A DNA stretch of 64,000 nucleotides from Paludibacter sp. 47-17 (GCA_001898935.1 MKVT01000001.1:124001-188000); one strand, 5' to 3'; positions 1 to 8,813 are shown, numbered from the stretch's first letter. Notes: generated from the letters alone by a model not told the origin. Numbers and translations: made by a program.

Positions 1-1899
1 AATACCCTGATCGCTGTACCCCGGTAAGCGGTTTTCGGCGAAGTTTTCACCCGTCGCATACCGTTTGCCCGACCATACTGCGCTGTAGGACAGTTCGGCC
101 CAGGGGGTGGTGAGCCCGGCCCTTGCCGATCCCGAAACCCGCGGAGTGTATGCAATCTGGTGACGATAGGTGCCCGACCCGGCATCGGTAATGTCGAGCG
201 CCCGCTGGTAACTGTAAGTGCCGGCCACCACCAAAGCAAACCCATTGCCCAATGCAAAACTGCTCTCTGCCGAAATGTCGGCGCCGGTAATGGCAACCTC
301 GCCCAGGTTCACCATGCTCCATACGAAAATATTCTTGGTGGGCACAGCAATTATTTTATCGCGCACCCGGTTGTGGTACCCGTCGGCAGTGATCGAAATC
401 AGCGGTAGCCAGCCGAGGGGTGTGCCCGTCCAGCTAAGTCCCAGGTTCCACTGGCGGGTGGTTTCGGGACGTAAACCGGCGTTGCCAATCCGCGAATAAT
501 ATAAATCGTTGAAGGTGGGCAGGCGGAAGATATGCTTGTAAAATGCCCGGAACCTCAGATCTTCATCGGTAAATGGCTTCCAGGTCATGCTCGCGTAGGG
601 CGACAAGCGGTGCCGGCCACCGGCAGCCGTGCCCGTGCGCACTTGCTCGATCACCGAGGTCGACAGCAGACTTCCGGTGGCCAGCAGCCATTCGTTCACG
701 TATTTTGCTGCCAGTACATTTAAAAAGGTAAAACGCCGGGGATGTGCGAACTCCTGTGTAAGTCGATCGTTCTCGAAACCTGCGCTCATGCTGCCGGCAA
801 TAGCATCCGACGAAAACGATACCGACAAACCCGGTACGACGCGATAAAGCACCGACAGAGAGTTGTAGGCTTCCTGCTGGGTGTAGTTGCTGTATTGCCG
901 GCCTTCGGCATTTAAGTAGGCGGTGTCGGTATATACCAGGTTGCCACGGTGATAATTTGCGTTCCATTGTACCGACCAGAGCCGGTTGAATTCCCGGTTG
1001 TAATGCCCCCGGACAAAAAAAGTACGGTCGTTGAGCCGCTGTGTCGAGAAATTTTCGGTGGCATACAGGATGGTAGCTCCGGGCAATCCGCGGCTGGCCT
1101 GATAATAATACGCCTTCAACCAGGCTGTTTCGTGCAACGACAAGCGGGCATGCAACGCACCTTCCACCCTGAGATTCTCAACATCCGAATTCGTACGCGT
1201 CTCGGAGGTAAAGTCGCCTGTGCCCGACGGATGGTAATACAACTTATAAGGATATCGGCCGTGAGCACGAAGCCATTCGGCGCTGATGGAAGCTGCCAGG
1301 CGCGAATTCAGCTTTTTGCTGTAAAAAAACGAAGGATTGAGCAGCCCGAACGAGCCGGTCCGAAATGAAACATGCCGGGTCGAAGCACTTTCCAGCGGAT
1401 TGCGGCTGCGGATATTGAGCACCGCCGCCGAGCCAAATTGCCGCGCCGGCTGAAAAATCTGATCGCTCTGCCCGTTATGCAACGTCAATGCCTCCACATT
1501 ATCGAGCGAAAAACGTCCGATATCGAGTTGTCCGGTCTGATTGTCGTTCACAATGATGCCGTCGTAACTCACTGCGGTGTGCGATGCGCCCAGGCTTCGC
1601 ACCGATACCGTCTTCAATCCTCCGATGCCGCCATAATCTTTCACTACCGCCCCCGAGAAAAACTTCACCGCATCCGAAACCTGCAGGGCGTTGAGTTGCG
1701 TCAGCTGTTTCGACGATAACAGCTGAAGGGGAGAGGAGGAGCGAAGTTCGGTCGTGCGGTACTGTTCGGTAATGGTGATTTCGCCGATGGAATACACACG
1801 GGTGGTGTCGGGACCTTCGTTTCCGGGCGCATCGATAGCCCTTGCCAGCGATCCGGTCGTCACCATCAAAAAAACAAGAATTGCAAGTCGTAAATTCAT
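1..1899 (-). CDS. TonB-dependent outer membrane receptor, C-terminus off the window
   Basis: The reading frame is open from an ATG at 1899 to the window edge (633 codons seen). It starts with a Sec signal peptide (MNLRLAILVFLMVTTGSLARA) and continues into a plug domain with SVRSLGASHTAVSYDGI and LDIGRFSLDNVEALTLHNG, typical of the BtuB/vitamin-type branch. Long aromatic-rich beta-barrel strands follow, including YKHIFRLPTFNDLYYSRIGN. There is no N-terminal carboxypeptidase-regulatory-like domain and no SusD neighbour, so it is unlikely to be a SusC glycan importer. Such receptors bring a scarce ligand (corrinoid, siderophore or other small molecule) across the outer membrane using TonB energy. 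The substrate cannot be told from the sequence. It is the first gene from its own promoter, diverging from the cotH-like gene. Confidence 0.9.
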   Translation of the reverse strand, partial: MNLRLAILVFLMVTTGSLARAIDAPGNEGPDTTRVYSIGEITITEQYRTTELRSSSPLQLLSSKQLTQLNALQVSDAVKFFSGAVVKDYGGIGGLKTVSVRSLGASHTAVSYDGIIVNDNQTGQLDIGRFSLDNVEALTLHNGQSDQIFQPARQFGSAAVLNIRSRNPLESASTRHVSFRTGSFGLLNPSFFYSKKLNSRLAASISAEWLRAHGRYPYKLYYHPSGTGDFTSETRTNSDVENLRVEGALHARLSLHETAWLKAYYYQASRGLPGATILYATENFSTQRLNDRTFFVRGHYNREFNRLWSVQWNANYHRGNLVYTDTAYLNAEGRQYSNYTQQEAYNSLSVLYRVVPGLSVSFSSDAIAGSMSAGFENDRLTQEFAHPRRFTFLNVLAAKYVNEWLLATGSLLSTSVIEQVRTGTAAGGRHRLSPYASMTWKPFTDEDLRFRAFYKHIFRLPTFNDLYYSRIGNAGLRPETTRQWNLGLSWTGTPLGWLPLISITADGYHNRVRDKIIAVPTKNIFVWSMVNLGEVAITGADISAESSFALGNGFALVVAGTYSYQRALDITDAGSGTYRHQIAYTPRVSGSARAGLTTPWAELSYSAVWSGKRYATGENFAENRLPGYSDQGI

Positions 1900-1951
1900 A
1901 TAAAAAGCGAACATCCTACAAAGGTTAAACATTTGTCCACCTTTTTGACCA

Positions 1952-1959
1952 CAAAGATA
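1952..1959 (-). promoter_or_regulatory. -7 box of the TonB receptor promoter
   Basis: On the minus strand TATCTTTG matches the Bacteroidota -7 consensus TAnnTTTG, 52 nt upstream of the receptor ATG. It lies back to back with the -7 box of the cotH-like gene at 2015. Confidence 0.6.
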
Positions 1960-2014
1960 CACATATTCTCCCGTTAGGAGGTAAAATCGCCAGCTATGCT
2001 AGCAAATAATTGGT

Positions 2015-2022
2015 TATCTTTG
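2015..2022 (+). promoter_or_regulatory. -7 box of the cotH-like gene promoter
   Basis: TATCTTTG matches TAnnTTTG, 28 nt upstream of the ATG at 2051. It drives the gene divergent from the TonB receptor. Confidence 0.6.
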
Positions 2023-2050
2023 TGTTTATTAAATCTGATAAGTGATCTGC

Positions 2051-4255
2051 ATGCGAAGTCTTTATTTTATTATTTTTTTTTCGATCTCTCTTTTCTCCGT
2101 TTCGGCTCAAACACACTGGGAATCGATGGTAGTAGAGTCGGTTACCTGGAGATATCTGGTGGGCAACAGCGCCCCTCCGTCCAATTGGTATCAAAGCGGC
2201 TTCAACGATTCGGGCTGGAAATCGGGCCAAGGTGGCATCGGTTACGCCGATAATGATGATAAAACCGTACTGACGCCTCCGGTGAACTCGTTGTATATGC
2301 GGTACCAGGTGTCGCTCCCCGATGTCAATATCGTGAAGGATCTGTTGCTGGACATCGATTACGACGATGCTTTTATTTTGTATATCAACGGAGTGGAATG
2401 TGCCCGGTCGGCCAATGTGGTGGGCGCTTTTCCGCCTTATAACGCCACGCTTACCACCGACCGCGAAGCACGGATGTACAACGGCGGAAGTCCCGAACGC
2501 TATGTGCTGAAACCTTCGAGCCTGCAACGGGGACTCAATACCTTTGCAGTTCATATCCTGAATCAGGGCGGTAACTCCAGCGATATGTAGGCCCGGGTAT
2601 GGATACATGCCAACATCAATTATTCCAATATGTTGTACGGCAATCCGCCTGCATGGTTTAAAGAGCCGCTCGATTATACTTCGAGTCATCTTCCTGTGAT
2701 TATGGTGAATACCAACGGACAAACTATCGTTCAAAACACGAAGATCAATGCCGAGATGAAGGTGTTGAACAATGCCGGAATCAATTACCTGACCGATACC
2801 ACCTTCGAGTATAACGGGAAAGCAGGAATCGAAATTCGCGGTTTTACGTCGGCGGGCTTCCCTAAAAAGAGTTATTCGGTCGAAACCCGCAAGGAGGACG
2901 ATTCGAACAACAATGTTTCGCTCTTAGGATTGCCCCGGGAAAACGACTGGGTGTTTCACGGCCCTTATTCCGATAAATCGTTGATGCGAAATGTGTTGGC
3001 GTATCATCTGGGGAATCTGACCGGGAAATGGTCGCCCCGTACCCGTTTTTTCGAGTTGTATCTCAACGGACAATACAATGGGGTGTATGTGCTTACCGAG
3101 AAGATTAAAAACGATAAGGGACGCCTCAACCTGGCCGATTTGCTTCCGCGCGATACCGTTGGCGATGAACTTACCGGAGGCTATATCCTTAAAATCGACC
3201 GTCCCGAAACGACCGATGTCGACGGAATCGATTACTGGGTTTCGCCCTACCGGGCTCCGACCCGCTTGCAACAGCGCGTATTTTTTCTGCACCAGGATCC
3301 GAAGGGAACCGAGCTCGCCCCCGTACAGCATGCCTATATCCGCGATCATATTACAGCATTCGAAGATGCGATGTACAGCGATAACTACCGCCACCGCGAA
3401 CAAGGTTACCGGGCCTATGTCGATTTTATGTCGTTTGTCGATTATTACATCATTACCGAATTGTCGAGAAATCTCGATGGTTACCGGATCAGTACATTTC
3501 TTCACAAGGATAAGGATTCGAAAGGTGGAAAGATTACGATGGGCCCTTATTGGGATTATAATATTTGCTTTGGAAACGCCAATTTCTTTTCGGCCGGACA
3601 AACTGCGGGCTGGGTAGTGGATGGGATGGGCGACGGCGATGCATATGCGATGCCTTTTTGGTGGGGTAAGCTTCGTCTCGATCCGTTTTTCAATTCACAT
3701 CTGAAAAAACGATGGAATGAATGGAAGCAGTATTACCTGAACACCACCTACCTGAATTCGTTTGTAGATTCGTGCGCCCGGGATCTGGGCGATGCTCAGA
3801 AGCGGAATTTCCGTACCTGGGATGTGTTGAGTACCCATATATGGCCCAATAATTATGTTGGCGGCACGTACGAGAACGAACTTACTTACCTGAAAAACTG
3901 GTTGCGCGATCGTATCGTCTGGATGGACGGTCAGATTCAGCAGATTGAAGATGTGACGGTGGGTGTGGAAGATGCGCCCGCTCGCCTGCTCGATTTGGTG
4001 GCTACGCCTAATCCATTTCCGGAAGGCGTGAATTTTAAATTCTATTTGCCGAAGGAATCGGTGTTTAGCCTCCGTATTCTCGACATCACCGGCCGGGAGG
4101 TATACCAGCATCATGCCCGCTTCCCCGAAGGATTCCACGATCTGCCTGTCGATTTGTCGCCGGGCCGCTTCCCCGGTTCACTGTTTATTTACCAGGTCGT
4201 GGTGGATGGCGAGGTCATGAAGAGCGGGAAGCTGATGCGTTCCGGAGCGCTTTGA
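2051..4255 (+). pseudogene. secreted CotH kinase-family protein interrupted by an in-frame TAG
   Basis: One frame runs from ATG 2051 to TGA 4255 (about 734 residues) but is broken by TAG at 2588-2590, codon 180. Homology-like sequence continues without a frame change on both sides (NSSDM, stop, ARVWIHAN). A single C-to-A change of a TCG serine codon would create it. The first part has a signal peptide (MRSLYFIIFFSISLFSVSA) and a beta-sandwich. The second holds the CotH domain (GIEIRGFTSAGFPKKSYSVE, FELYLNGQYNGVYVLTEKIK, MGPYWDYNICFGN). The last 80 residues (PNPFPEG, LRILDITGREVY) look like a T9SS sorting domain. CotH proteins are atypical secreted kinases. The stop could be a true nonsense mutation, strain polymorphism or sequencing error. 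TAG is a normal stop elsewhere here, so recoding is unlikely. Confidence 0.8.
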
Positions 4256-4277
4256 CGGAGAACGGTGGGGAACTAAT

Positions 4278-4304
4278 TGTACGGATTCGCAAGCGAATTC
4301 TAAT
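4278..4304 (-). repeat. covarying hairpin repeat, isolated minus-orientation copy
   Basis: It has the same constant ends as the units near araB and araD (GTACGG before the stem, TAATGA after it, read on the plus strand). Its stem sequence is different: GGATTCGC (4283-4290) pairs with GCGAATTC (4293-4300) with one G-T pair. It lies between the cotH-like gene and the bidirectional terminator, inverted relative to the copies at 4359-4417. Confidence 0.55.
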
Positions 4305-4321
4305 GAAACGCTTCGCTAATT

Positions 4322-4355
4322 AAAAAAAGGCAACTTTTTAGGGTTGCCTTTTTTT
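4322..4355. terminator. bidirectional intrinsic terminator
   Basis: GGCAAC (4329-4334) pairs with GTTGCC (4343-4348), flanked by an A-run on the left and a T-run on the right. It can stop transcription from both the cotH-like gene and the convergent araDAB operon. Confidence 0.85.
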
Positions 4356-4358
4356 AAT

Positions 4359-4417
4359 ATAGGATTTTTCGTAGAAAATCCGTACAATTAGGTGCCAGCG
4401 AAGCGCACCGTACATCA
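4359..4417. repeat. two tandem covarying hairpin units at the 3' end of araB
   Basis: Unit 1 has stem GGATTTT (4362-4368) with AAAATCC (4375-4381). Unit 2 has stem GGTGC (4391-4395) with GCACC (4405-4409). Constant flanks are TTAGG before and CCGTACA after each stem. The second unit ends inside the araB stop codon (4415-4417), giving TGATGTACGG on the gene strand. The identical 10-mer occurs at the araD stop. Confidence 0.65.
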
Positions 4418-6091
4418 GCGTTGCGCAAATAGTTTTTCTTCCGTAAACTTACCTACCAGCTGATAGTTGTTGTAGAGTTCGAGGTACAGCTTGTGGTTTT
4501 CGGCATCCGGGAAATACTCGTGAGCAAAACCCTGCCCCATCACCTTCTGGGCATCTTCCACCTTTGCATATACACCGGCAGCTACTGCGGCAAACATCGC
4601 CGTTCCGAGGGCGCAGGCCTGATCGGCCTTAGCGACCTTGATCGGCATATTCAGCACATCGGCCAGCGTTTGCATCACAAAAGGCGACTTCAGCGAAATA
4701 CCTCCGATCCCGATAATTTCGCGGATCTCAACGCCGTTTTCGATAAATCGATCCACAATCGCTTTCGATCCATAGGCCGTAGCTTCGACCAGAGCTCTGA
4801 AAATCAGCGGAGCCGAACTACCCAGGTTCAAACCGGTAATCGTACCTTTTACCAACTGGTTGGCATCGGGCGTGCGACGGCCATTCATCCAGTCGGTGGC
4901 CAGAATAGTCGATTCGGAAACCGGCACTTTCGCAGCCTCGGCCGATAAAGCCGGGATAATCTGATCCAGCGTCTCGTCGATCAGCTGTTGCTTCGTAGCC
5001 TCATCAACGAGGGTAGTGTTGACAAGAATATTCTCGATGGGCCAGGCAACCACGCGCTTAAACCACGCATAAATATCGCCGAATGCCGATTGGCCGGCCT
5101 CCAAACCCACCATGCCCGGGATTACCGAACCATCAACCTGTCCGCAGATCCCCGGAATCAGCTTATCGCCCATCTCCTGGTAGTCAGATACCATGATGTC
5201 GCAGGTCGATGTGCCGATGATACGTACCAATGCGCCTGGTTTTACCTCGGCTCCCACGGCTCCCATATGAGCATCAAAAGCTCCCACAGCTACGGCAACA
5301 TTGGTAGTAAGGCCCAACCGTTCCGCCCATTCGGGAGTCAGGTTGCCCACCTTGGTGTCGCTGGCGCAGGTTTCGGTGTACAGGCGATCGCGGAATCCGG
5401 CCAGTACGGGATCGAGCGCCACCAGGAATTCTTCCGAAGGGAGTCCGCCCCATTGCTCCAGCCACATGGCTTTGTGGCCCGACGCACAGCGGCTTCGGTA
5501 CATGTTCTCCGGCTTTTCGGTGCCGGTAATCAGCGCCGGCATCCAGTCGCAATGTTCGACAATCGAGTAAGCGGCTCCGCGAATGCCCGCATCGTCGCGC
5601 AGTACGTGCAAAGCCTTGGCCCAGAACCATTCCGAAGAATAGATCCCTCCTTCGTACGAAGTGTAGTCGGTGCTCCATTTGGCAGCCAGGTCGTTGATTT
5701 CCTGCGCCTCCTTAATCGCGGTATGGTCTTTCCATAACACGAACATCGCGTTGGGGTTCTCGGCAAATTCGGGCAACATCGCCAGAGGCACCCCGTTCTT
5801 GTCGGTAAATACAGGCGTACTTCCGGTGGTGTCGAAAGCAATCCCTACGACTTTTTCGGCGGTGCCGGCCGGACATTTGCTCAACGCATCTTTCACCGTA
5901 TATTCCAGCACTTCGATATAATCGAGCGGATGCTGACGGTATTGATTGGCCGTAGGCACGCAATACTTGCCTTCCATCCAGCGCGGATAATATTTTACCG
6001 ACGAAGCCATTTCTTCGCCTGTTTCGGCATTGACTACCACCGCGCGGGCCGAGTCGCTTCCGTAATCGAGTCCTATAACGTATTTGCTCAT
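4415..6091 (-). CDS. araB: L-ribulokinase
   Basis: This is the ATP-dependent phosphorylation of L-ribulose to L-ribulose 5-phosphate, the second step of L-arabinose catabolism. The 558-residue protein has the FGGY-kinase layout: an N-terminal phosphate-binding region (GLDYGSDSARAVVVNAETGE), a sugar-site segment with FDTTGSTPVF and LWKDHTA, and the C-terminal ATPase half with IIGIGGISLKSPFVMQTLAD. Length and order match AraB rather than xylulokinase. It is the last gene of araD-araA-araB on the minus strand, 87 nt after araA, with a hairpin in that gap that may lower its expression. Its 3' end carries the hairpin repeats and the bidirectional terminator. Confidence 0.95.
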   Translation of the reverse strand: MSKYVIGLDYGSDSARAVVVNAETGEEMASSVKYYPRWMEGKYCVPTANQYRQHPLDYIEVLEYTVKDALSKCPAGTAEKVVGIAFDTTGSTPVFTDKNGVPLAMLPEFAENPNAMFVLWKDHTAIKEAQEINDLAAKWSTDYTSYEGGIYSSEWFWAKALHVLRDDAGIRGAAYSIVEHCDWMPALITGTEKPENMYRSRCASGHKAMWLEQWGGLPSEEFLVALDPVLAGFRDRLYTETCASDTKVGNLTPEWAERLGLTTNVAVAVGAFDAHMGAVGAEVKPGALVRIIGTSTCDIMVSDYQEMGDKLIPGICGQVDGSVIPGMVGLEAGQSAFGDIYAWFKRVVAWPIENILVNTTLVDEATKQQLIDETLDQIIPALSAEAAKVPVSESTILATDWMNGRRTPDANQLVKGTITGLNLGSSAPLIFRALVEATAYGSKAIVDRFIENGVEIREIIGIGGISLKSPFVMQTLADVLNMPIKVAKADQACALGTAMFAAVAAGVYAKVEDAQKVMGQGFAHEYFPDAENHKLYLELYNNYQLVGKFTEEKLFAQR

Positions 6092-6126
6092 TTTTCTATA
6101 AGAGATTTTGTTAGATGAGATAAAAA

Positions 6127-6168
6127 CCGCCCGTTTCGCACCCTGTGCCGGGCATCAAAAACGGGCGG
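6127..6168 (-). terminator. hairpin with U-tract between araA and araB
   Basis: CCGCCCGTTT (6127-6136) is a perfect 10-bp inverted repeat with AAACGGGCGG (6159-6168). On the araA-araB strand the stem is followed by TTTTTATC. It could act as a partial terminator or as a processing and stability element. Confidence 0.6.
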
Positions 6169-6178
6169 AAAAATTTGA

Positions 6179-7687
6179 TTAACGCAGGGCTTTATTGATG
6201 AAGTAATATACCTCGTTGTTGCGCATATCCTGTTTGAAGTTGCGGAAGGTAGTATCTTTATCGATAATCAGCAGTTCGATGTCGGCAATCTCGGCGAAAT
6301 CTTCCATATGTTCCACGGTGAGTGCATACGAGAAGCTCGAGTGGTGAGTTCCGCCGGCCAGAATCCATGCACCGGCTCCCACCTCGAAATTCGGTTCCGG
6401 AATCCACAGCGCACAGGCAACAGGAAGCTTCGGCAGTTCTTTTGGTTTGATCACGTTCACTTTGTTCACAATCATGCGGAAACGGTTGCCCATATCCACG
6501 ATGGTAGCGGCAATTCCTTCGCCTTCGTGACCCTGGAACACCAGACGGGCACAGGTTCCCGAATCGCCGATGCCCAGGTAATGTACTTCCACCCGTGGTT
6601 TTTTAGCAGCAATATCGGGGTTGATTTCGAGCATGTGCGCCTGAAGAATCGAGCTCTTAGCACCGTCGAAGTTGAGCGTGTAGTCTTCGAGGAAGGAGCT
6701 TCCTCCCGGGATTCCCTGGCCCATCACCCACATCGTGCGCACCAGGGCCGCGGTTTTCCAGTCGCCTTCGGCTCCGAAGCCATAGCCCTCGGCCATCAGG
6801 CGCTGCGTGGCGAAGCCCATCAGCTGGTTCATGCCTTCCAGCTCGTCGAAGCTGGTAGTGAATGCTTTGGCTCCTTTCTTTTCAAGGAAGCGACGGAGAC
6901 CGATTTCCTGAGCAGCGGCGTCGCGCACGTAGCTGTGCAGCTCGGCTCCGGGTTTGCAATTATCGGCAAAATCGTAAATGCGCAGGTATTCAGCCACCAG
7001 AGCGTCGATTTCGGCTTCCGTAACTTCGTTCACAAAAGGAACCAGTTTAGCTATCGGTGCATTATCCACGTGGTAACCCAGGCGTATTTCGGCTTCCACC
7101 TTGTCGCCATCGGTAACGGCCACATTGTTCATATTGTCGCCGAAACGGATGATACGCATATCCTGAGCATCGGCCCAACCGGCCGAAACACGCATCCAGG
7201 TAGCAATTTTGGCATGAGTGTCTTTATCTTTCCAGTAACCTACCACCACTTTGCGCGGTTTACGCAGGCGGCTGGTGATAAACCCAAACTCGCGGTCGCC
7301 GTGGGCCGACTGGTTCAGGTTCATAAAGTCCATGTCGATTTCGTTCCAGGGAATGGTTTCGTTGTACTGCGTATGCAGGTGGAGCAATGGTTTTTTGAAG
7401 TCCATCAACCCGTGGATCCACATTTTAGCCGGCGAGAAGGTATGCATCCAGGTAATCATACCGATACATTTCGGGTCGCCGTTGGCCGCGCGCATGATTT
7501 CCGAAATTTCCGCCGACGAGTTGGCCGTACCCTTATATACGACATTCACCGGAAGATTTCCGGAGTCGTTCAATCCTTTCACCATTTCGTTCGAATGGGC
7601 GTCTACTTTCACTACAGCGTCGCCACCATACAGCAATTGTGCTCCGGTGATGAACCAAACTTCGTAATTTTCAAATTTAAATTTCAT
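6179..7687 (-). CDS. araA: L-arabinose isomerase
   Basis: It converts L-arabinose to L-ribulose in the cytoplasm using a divalent metal (Mn2+). The 502-residue protein has the usual family length. The family blocks are visible: FTTSFDELEGMNQLMGFATQ and GFGAEGDWKTAALVRTMWVM hold the catalytic and metal glutamates. AHMLEINP and the late HHSSFSYAL segment hold the metal histidines. The N-terminus (FENYEVWFITGAQLLYGGDA) is typical. It lies 133 nt downstream of araD, a gap filled by three 31-bp hairpin repeats, and 87 nt upstream of araB. The operon start lies before araD, where candidate AraR operators occur. Confidence 0.96.
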   Translation of the reverse strand: MKFKFENYEVWFITGAQLLYGGDAVVKVDAHSNEMVKGLNDSGNLPVNVVYKGTANSSAEISEIMRAANGDPKCIGMITWMHTFSPAKMWIHGLMDFKKPLLHLHTQYNETIPWNEIDMDFMNLNQSAHGDREFGFITSRLRKPRKVVVGYWKDKDTHAKIATWMRVSAGWADAQDMRIIRFGDNMNNVAVTDGDKVEAEIRLGYHVDNAPIAKLVPFVNEVTEAEIDALVAEYLRIYDFADNCKPGAELHSYVRDAAAQEIGLRRFLEKKGAKAFTTSFDELEGMNQLMGFATQRLMAEGYGFGAEGDWKTAALVRTMWVMGQGIPGGSSFLEDYTLNFDGAKSSILQAHMLEINPDIAAKKPRVEVHYLGIGDSGTCARLVFQGHEGEGIAATIVDMGNRFRMIVNKVNVIKPKELPKLPVACALWIPEPNFEVGAGAWILAGGTHHSSFSYALTVEHMEDFAEIADIELLIIDKDTTFRNFKQDMRNNEVYYFINKALR

Positions 7688-7730
7688 ACTTTTATCTATT
7701 GATTTTTAATTATTTATAAGGATAGCCTAC

Positions 7731-7823
7731 TTAGGATTTGCGTCAGCAAATCCGTACCTCATTAGGTTTTGCGCAAGCAAAACCGTACATCATTAGGGTT
7801 TGCGCAAGCAAAACCGTACATCA
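7731..7823. repeat. three tandem 31-bp hairpin units between araD and araA
   Basis: Stems begin at 7734, 7765 and 7796, an exact 31-bp period. Stem pairs are GGATTTGC/GCAAATCC, GGTTTTGC/GCAAAACC and GGGTTTGC/GCAAAACC with 4-nt loops GTCA, GCAA and GCAA. Constant flanks are TTAGG before and CCGTACxTC after. The first two stems differ by compensated base changes. The last unit runs into the araD stop codon (7821-7823). Confidence 0.75.
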
Positions 7824-8504
7824 CTGTCCGTAATACGCTCCCGGCCCGTGTTTTCTGAAAAAATGCTTTTGAATCAAATGCGGATTCATTTTCAGATTCG
7901 GGTTGACCGAGTACGCAATATGCGCCATACGGGCGCACTGCTCCATCACCACTGCATTGTGTACCGCATCGTGTGCATCCTTCCCCCAGGAGAAAGGTCC
8001 ATGATTGCACACCAGAACCCCCGGTACATGCACCGGATTGATCTGCGCGAAACGCTCCACGATTACATTCCCCGTCTCCAGCTCGTATGCTCCTTCCACC
8101 TCTTCCTGCGTCATCATGCGGGTACACGGAATGTCCTGCGAAAAATAATCGGCATGCGTAGTGCCGATATTCGGCAGGTCGATGCCCGCCTGCGACCAGG
8201 CAGTAGCATAGGTCGAATGCGTGTGCACTATCCCCCCGATCCCGGGAAAAGCCTTGTACAGAACCACATGCGTAGCTGTGTCCGACGAAGGCTTCAGATT
8301 GCCTTCCACTACCTTTCCCTCCAAGTCGACCACCACCATATGTTCCGCTTTCATCTCATCATAACTTACTCCCGAAGGCTTGATCACTACCAGGCCGCTC
8401 TCCCGGTCGATGGCGCTCACATTGCCCCAGGTGAAAATCACTAATCCGTGCTTCACCAAATCCAGATTAGCGTGAAATACTTTTTCTTTTAATGCTTCTA
8501 ACAT
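7821..8504 (-). CDS. araD: L-ribulose-5-phosphate 4-epimerase
   Basis: It interconverts L-ribulose 5-phosphate and D-xylulose 5-phosphate, joining arabinose catabolism to the pentose phosphate pathway. The 227-residue class II aldolase/epimerase fold shows [20 protein letters not shown] (phosphate binding), the zinc histidines in [20 protein letters not shown], and a C-terminal His-rich end ([16 protein letters not shown]). It is the first gene of araD-araA-araB. Its -7 box is at 8558-8565 and a candidate operator at 8528-8546 covers the predicted transcription start. The stop codon overlaps the terminal hairpin repeat. Confidence 0.95.
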   Translation of the reverse strand: MLEALKEKVFHANLDLVKHGLVIFTWGNVSAIDRESGLVVIKPSGVSYDEMKAEHMVVVDLEGKVVEGNLKPSSDTATHVVLYKAFPGIGGIVHTHSTYATAWSQAGIDLPNIGTTHADYFSQDIPCTRMMTQEEVEGAYELETGNVIVERFAQINPVHVPGVLVCNHGPFSWGKDAHDAVHNAVVMEQCARMAHIAYSVNPNLKMNPHLIQKHFFRKHGPGAYYGQ

Positions 8505-8527
8505 TGCAATTTCGTGTTTTTGTTTTT

Positions 8528-8546
8528 AAGTGTGAGTAGTACACTT
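8528..8546. promoter_or_regulatory. candidate AraR operator, araD side
   Basis: AAGTGT-N7-ACACTT is an inverted repeat just downstream of the araD -7 box, where a repressor would block initiation. It matches the site at 8689-8707 at 16 of 19 positions. Assignment to AraR rests on position and the nearby Nudix regulator. Confidence 0.55.
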
Positions 8547-8599
8547 ATTTTTCTGCACAAAAGTAGGAATATTTATCTGATACGCCATTATCCGAAAAT

Positions 8600-8613
8600 A
8601 TGTTATACAACAT
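8600..8613. promoter_or_regulatory. palindrome ATGTT-N4-AACAT, araD side
   Basis: ATGTTATACAACAT has perfect 5-bp arms and lies 34 bp upstream of the araD -7 box, a place suited to an activator. It matches the copy at 8672-8685 at 13 of 14 bases. The binding protein is unknown. Confidence 0.45.
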
Positions 8614-8671
8614 GGTTTGTCAGATTAAGGGCTAAACCTCACACTGCAAGTTGTTTAAATCTTAAAAAAAC

Positions 8672-8685
8672 ATGTTTTACAACAT
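8672..8685. promoter_or_regulatory. palindrome ATGTT-N4-AACAT, galM side
   Basis: ATGTTTTACAACAT is the second copy of the palindrome found at 8600-8613. It lies just upstream of the galM-side candidate operator. A CRP/FNR-like or other global regulator is possible, but nothing in the sequence proves it. Confidence 0.45.
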
Positions 8686-8688
8686 TTT

Positions 8689-8707
8689 TAGTGTATGTAG
8701 TACACTT
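8689..8707. promoter_or_regulatory. candidate AraR operator, galM side
   Basis: AGTGTA-N5-TACACT is a perfect inverted repeat. It is a near copy of the araD-side site, so both arms of the divergent arabinose locus could answer to one repressor. Confidence 0.55.
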
Positions 8708-8813
8708 TTTATTTTGCAGTTAATGAAAATTAAAATACTTTTGAAGCCGAAATTTGCAGCGGGTGAATTGCGTCCGCTTCGCACCACGAATCACAATTTA
8801 AATATTCATACAC

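Larger units (their letters stand above)
8505..8813. promoter_or_regulatory. divergent araD / galM regulatory region
   Basis: This 309-bp gap has no credible gene. The araD promoter has -7 box TACTTTTG on the minus strand at 8558-8565. On the galM side TACTTTTG at 8736-8743 is a -7 candidate, and TTATTTTGC near 8709 is a weaker one. Two kinds of paired inverted repeats lie between them and are listed separately. Confidence 0.65.

Noticed and set aside
1-1899. SusC-type assignment for the TonB receptor
   Set aside because: There is no carboxypeptidase-like N-terminal domain and no SusD gene next to it; the plug resembles the BtuB-type branch.
1900-2050. Cobalamin riboswitch before the TonB receptor
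   Set aside because: The gap is only about 150 nt, is shared by two divergent promoters and lacks recognisable B12-box sequence.
2588-2590. Recoding of TAG as a sense codon
   Set aside because: TAG ends other intact genes here, for example the HTCS gene (52693-52695) and the Memo-like gene (12385-12387).
7731-7823. Short tandem repeats that might suggest a CRISPR array
   Set aside because: Units are contiguous with no unique spacers, the variable part is a self-paired stem, and there are no cas genes.
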